From NCBI GenBank assembly GCA_015655565.1, contig JAATEU010000501.1:1-5153 (forward strand): DNA of 5,153 bases. Reading direction: 5' to 3'. The notes beneath the pieces were generated by a model, which was not told the origin of the DNA, did not search any database, and saw only the letters and a program-made list of their open reading frames with translations. The translations under genes and the position numbers were made by a program. Source of the DNA: Clostridiales bacterium. Its GTDB lineage: Bacteria > Bacillota > Clostridia > Lachnospirales > Lachnospiraceae. This document shows, piece after piece, positions 3,382-5,153 of the stretch. Within the stretch, counting starts at the first letter, position 1, and each line of letters begins with the position of its first letter.

Positions 3382-5153
3382 CTAATAATCTCTTGCTTCC
3401 TCACGTCCTGCCTTCACGCCTTCCCAGGCTTTTCTCACACTCTCTTTTTCAGAAACCTCGGCAAGACCTACGTTCCACCAGGATTCATATCCGTCCGTCA
3501 TGGTTTTCGGTATAACCTTCAAATCAAACAGACACGCAATTTCCTGTTTCTTTGCATCTTCCAGCGCTGCTGCCAGTTCTTTGACGGTCCTGCAGGTGTA
3601 TGTTTTTAAACCATAGCCTTCGCCGATTTTCGCATAGTCCACCGGAATCAGGTCCCCGCACGGCTTCTTTCCGTCCGTATAACGGAATTCCGTTGCCAGG
3701 CTGCCTATACCGTGGTTCATTTCCAGATTATTGATACAGCCGAATCCGCAGTTATCGAATACCAGAATGTTCACCTTCTGTCTTTCCTGCATAATCGTCA
3801 TAATTTCACTGTGCAGCATCTGAAAGCTGGAATCGCCGACTACACAATATACTTCATTATCCGGTTCTGCGAATTTAACGCCCAGTGTAGCGGCCACTTC
3901 ATAGCCCATGCAGGAATATCCGTATTCCGCGTGATATCCGCCGCGTTTATCCGTTGTCCATATACGCTGCATACAGCTGGGCAAAGAACCCCCTGCCGTA
4001 ATCATGGTCGCATCCTCATCAACCGTCCTTCTAATGGCAGCCAGAGCCGCCGTCTGTGTGAGTCTGCCGCCGGTCAGCTTTACGAATTCCGGTATGGTTC
4101 TCGGATCTCTCGCCTTAATAACCGGTTCAAAGTCACCGCCCGTATAAGCGATGTTTGCAAGGCGCTCCATTTCCTTATTCCATACTCCCTTTGCCTTTTC
4201 AATTTCTCCGCTGTACGCGGATACGTAGCCTTTGGACCTTAACTTCCCGGCCAGCGCCTCTACGGTAACTTTGGCATCGCCTACCGCTTTGACGGCATCC
4301 ATTTTATATGCGTGGTATCTGCTGTTGTTAATGGTTACGAACTTCACATCCTCCTTCTGAAACAATCTCTTGGAGCCTGTTGTAAAATCGGATAATCTGG
4401 AACCGATTGCAATTACTGCATCAGCGTCTTTTGCAATAACATTGGAAGCATATGTACCTGTCACGCCAATGCCGCCCAGGCAATAGGGATGACTTGATTT
4501 GCACGCGCTCTTTCCTCCCTGGCTTTCCCCAAACGGAATCTTAAATTCCTCACAGAATTTTTCAACGGTTTCACCCGCTTCGGAGTAACGGACGCCGCCG
4601 CCTACGATAACCAGCGGTTTCCTGGCCTTTGAAATCACTTCCACAATGTCTTCCAGCTCTTCTTCTACCGCTGCCGGCCTTGTGATTCTGTGCACCCTTT
4701 TTTTGAAGAAGTACTCCGGGAAGTCATAAGCTTCCCCTTCCACATCCTGAGGAAGAGCGATACAGCACGCGCCTGTTTCAGCCGCATCGGTCAGAACACG
4801 CATTGCATTGATTAACGCCGTCATAATCTGTTCCGGGCGCGTTACTCTGTCCCAATATTTACAAACCGGCTTAAACGCATCATTGGTGGTTATAGCAAGG
4901 CTGCTGCTCTGCTCCAGCTGTTGCAGCACCGGGTCCGGCTGACGGGAAGCGAACGTATCCGCCGGGAAAACCAATAACGGAATGTTGTTTACGGTTGCCG
5001 TTGCGCACGCGGTTACCATGTTGGCAGCGCCAGGTCCTACGGAAGATGCGCAGGGAATGATTTTCTTTCTGTTGCTCTGCTTTGCAAAAGCCGCCGCCGC
5101 ATGGCACATGCCCTGTTCATTTCTGCCCTGCAGCACTTTTAACCGTCCCGGAC
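3382..5153 (-). CDS. iolD: 3D-(3,5/4)-trihydroxycyclohexane-1,2-dione hydrolase, 5' end beyond the window
   Basis: IolD is a thiamine-diphosphate enzyme that opens the ring of the trione intermediate of myo-inositol catabolism, giving 5-deoxy-glucuronate for IolB. About 590 residues are visible; the frame is open to the right edge, and I estimate about 55 residues are missing from the usual 640 or so. Numbering from the GTG at 5136, GRNEQGM (4-10) holds the TPP-activating glutamate (Glu7), and SSVGPGAANM (31-40) and PADTFASRQPDPVLQQLEQ (58-76) are strong family blocks. GSLPSCMQRIW (383-393), EYGYSCMGYE (404-413) and LVFDNCGFGCINN (458-470) form the C-terminal TPP domain. PKTMTDGYESWWNVG (543-557) is a family-specific end motif. 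The metal motif is GDSS (434-437) rather than GDGS, with Asp435 and Asn462 retained. That GTG lies inside the conserved domain and is not the real start. It is followed after 19 bases by iolB. Confidence 0.96.
   Translation of the reverse strand, partial: PGRLKVLQGRNEQGMCHAAAAFAKQSNRKKIIPCASSVGPGAANMVTACATATVNNIPLLVFPADTFASRQPDPVLQQLEQSSSLAITTNDAFKPVCKYWDRVTRPEQIMTALINAMRVLTDAAETGACCIALPQDVEGEAYDFPEYFFKKRVHRITRPAAVEEELEDIVEVISKARKPLVIVGGGVRYSEAGETVEKFCEEFKIPFGESQGGKSACKSSHPYCLGGIGVTGTYASNVIAKDADAVIAIGSRLSDFTTGSKRLFQKEDVKFVTINNSRYHAYKMDAVKAVGDAKVTVEALAGKLRSKGYVSAYSGEIEKAKGVWNKEMERLANIAYTGGDFEPVIKARDPRTIPEFVKLTGGRLTQTAALAAIRRTVDEDATMITAGGSLPSCMQRIWTTDKRGGYHAEYGYSCMGYEVAATLGVKFAEPDNEVYCVVGDSSFQMLHSEIMTIMQERQKVNILVFDNCGFGCINNLEMNHGIGSLATEFRYTDGKKPCGDLIPVDYAKIGEGYGLKTYTCRTVKELAAALEDAKKQEIACLFDLKVIPKTMTDGYESWWNVGLAEVSEKESVRKAWEGVKAGREEARDY

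Noticed and set aside
3363..3404. N-terminal extension of IolB to the ATG at 3404
   Set aside because: It would overlap the iolD 3' end, and a good AGGAGGG lies inside it at the right distance from the ATG at 3362.
3712..4242. 176-codon plus-strand ORF opposite iolD
   Set aside because: It lies wholly antisense to a well-supported gene, has no recognisable domain and no good ribosome binding site; it is a shadow of iolD codon structure.
5134..5136. GTG as the start of iolD
   Set aside because: The conserved family sequence (LKVLQGRNEQG) continues upstream in frame to the window edge, so the GTG is an internal codon.

Overview
The window looks like chromosomal DNA of a Gram-positive, low-to-mid GC Firmicute, most likely a gut-type Clostridia member (Lachnospiraceae-like). 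Support for this comes from strong AGGAGG-type ribosome binding sites, AT-rich intergenic DNA, a three-protein mannose-family PTS under a GntR/UTRA regulator, and an iolD-iolB pair whose proteins read as firmicute myo-inositol catabolism enzymes. The taxonomic call is an inference; there is no rRNA in the window.

Left half (1-2246) is a sugar-uptake module. On the minus strand, reading right to left, are a PTS IIA protein (880-1332), a PTS IIB protein (276-779) and the first 94 codons of the IIC membrane component (1-282, cut by the window edge). A IID gene would be expected further left. Divergently transcribed on the plus strand is a GntR/HutC-family regulator with a UTRA effector domain (1527-2246). 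The 194-bp divergent region holds a promoter for each side and two near-identical TTTGTATA(G/T)AC boxes exactly 21 bp apart, positioned to repress the PTS operon, plus a weaker related box beside the regulator's own -35. The simple model is local repression relieved by a phosphorylated sugar made by the PTS. The substrate cannot be read from sequence; the IIC N-terminus resembles the AgaC/AgaW (amino-sugar) side of the family.

Middle (2247-2576) is the convergent gap between the regulator and the iol genes. It carries an 83-bp palindromic element with perfect 17-bp arms, then immediately a strong intrinsic terminator for the regulator, and a short in-frame open stretch after the iolB stop.

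Right half (2577-5153) is the end of a minus-strand myo-inositol operon: iolD (5' end beyond the window) followed by iolB. IolB isomerises 5-deoxy-glucuronate, the product of IolD's ring-opening hydrolysis, so the two are consecutive or near-consecutive pathway steps. By eye the iol genes are clearly richer in GC than the PTS/regulator half, with the change falling near the palindromic element.

I see no CRISPR array, tRNA, rRNA or transposase, and no convincing new multi-gene system. The features most worth checking are the palindromic element, the phased operator pair, the hairpin between IIA and IIB, and the altered TPP motif in IolD.
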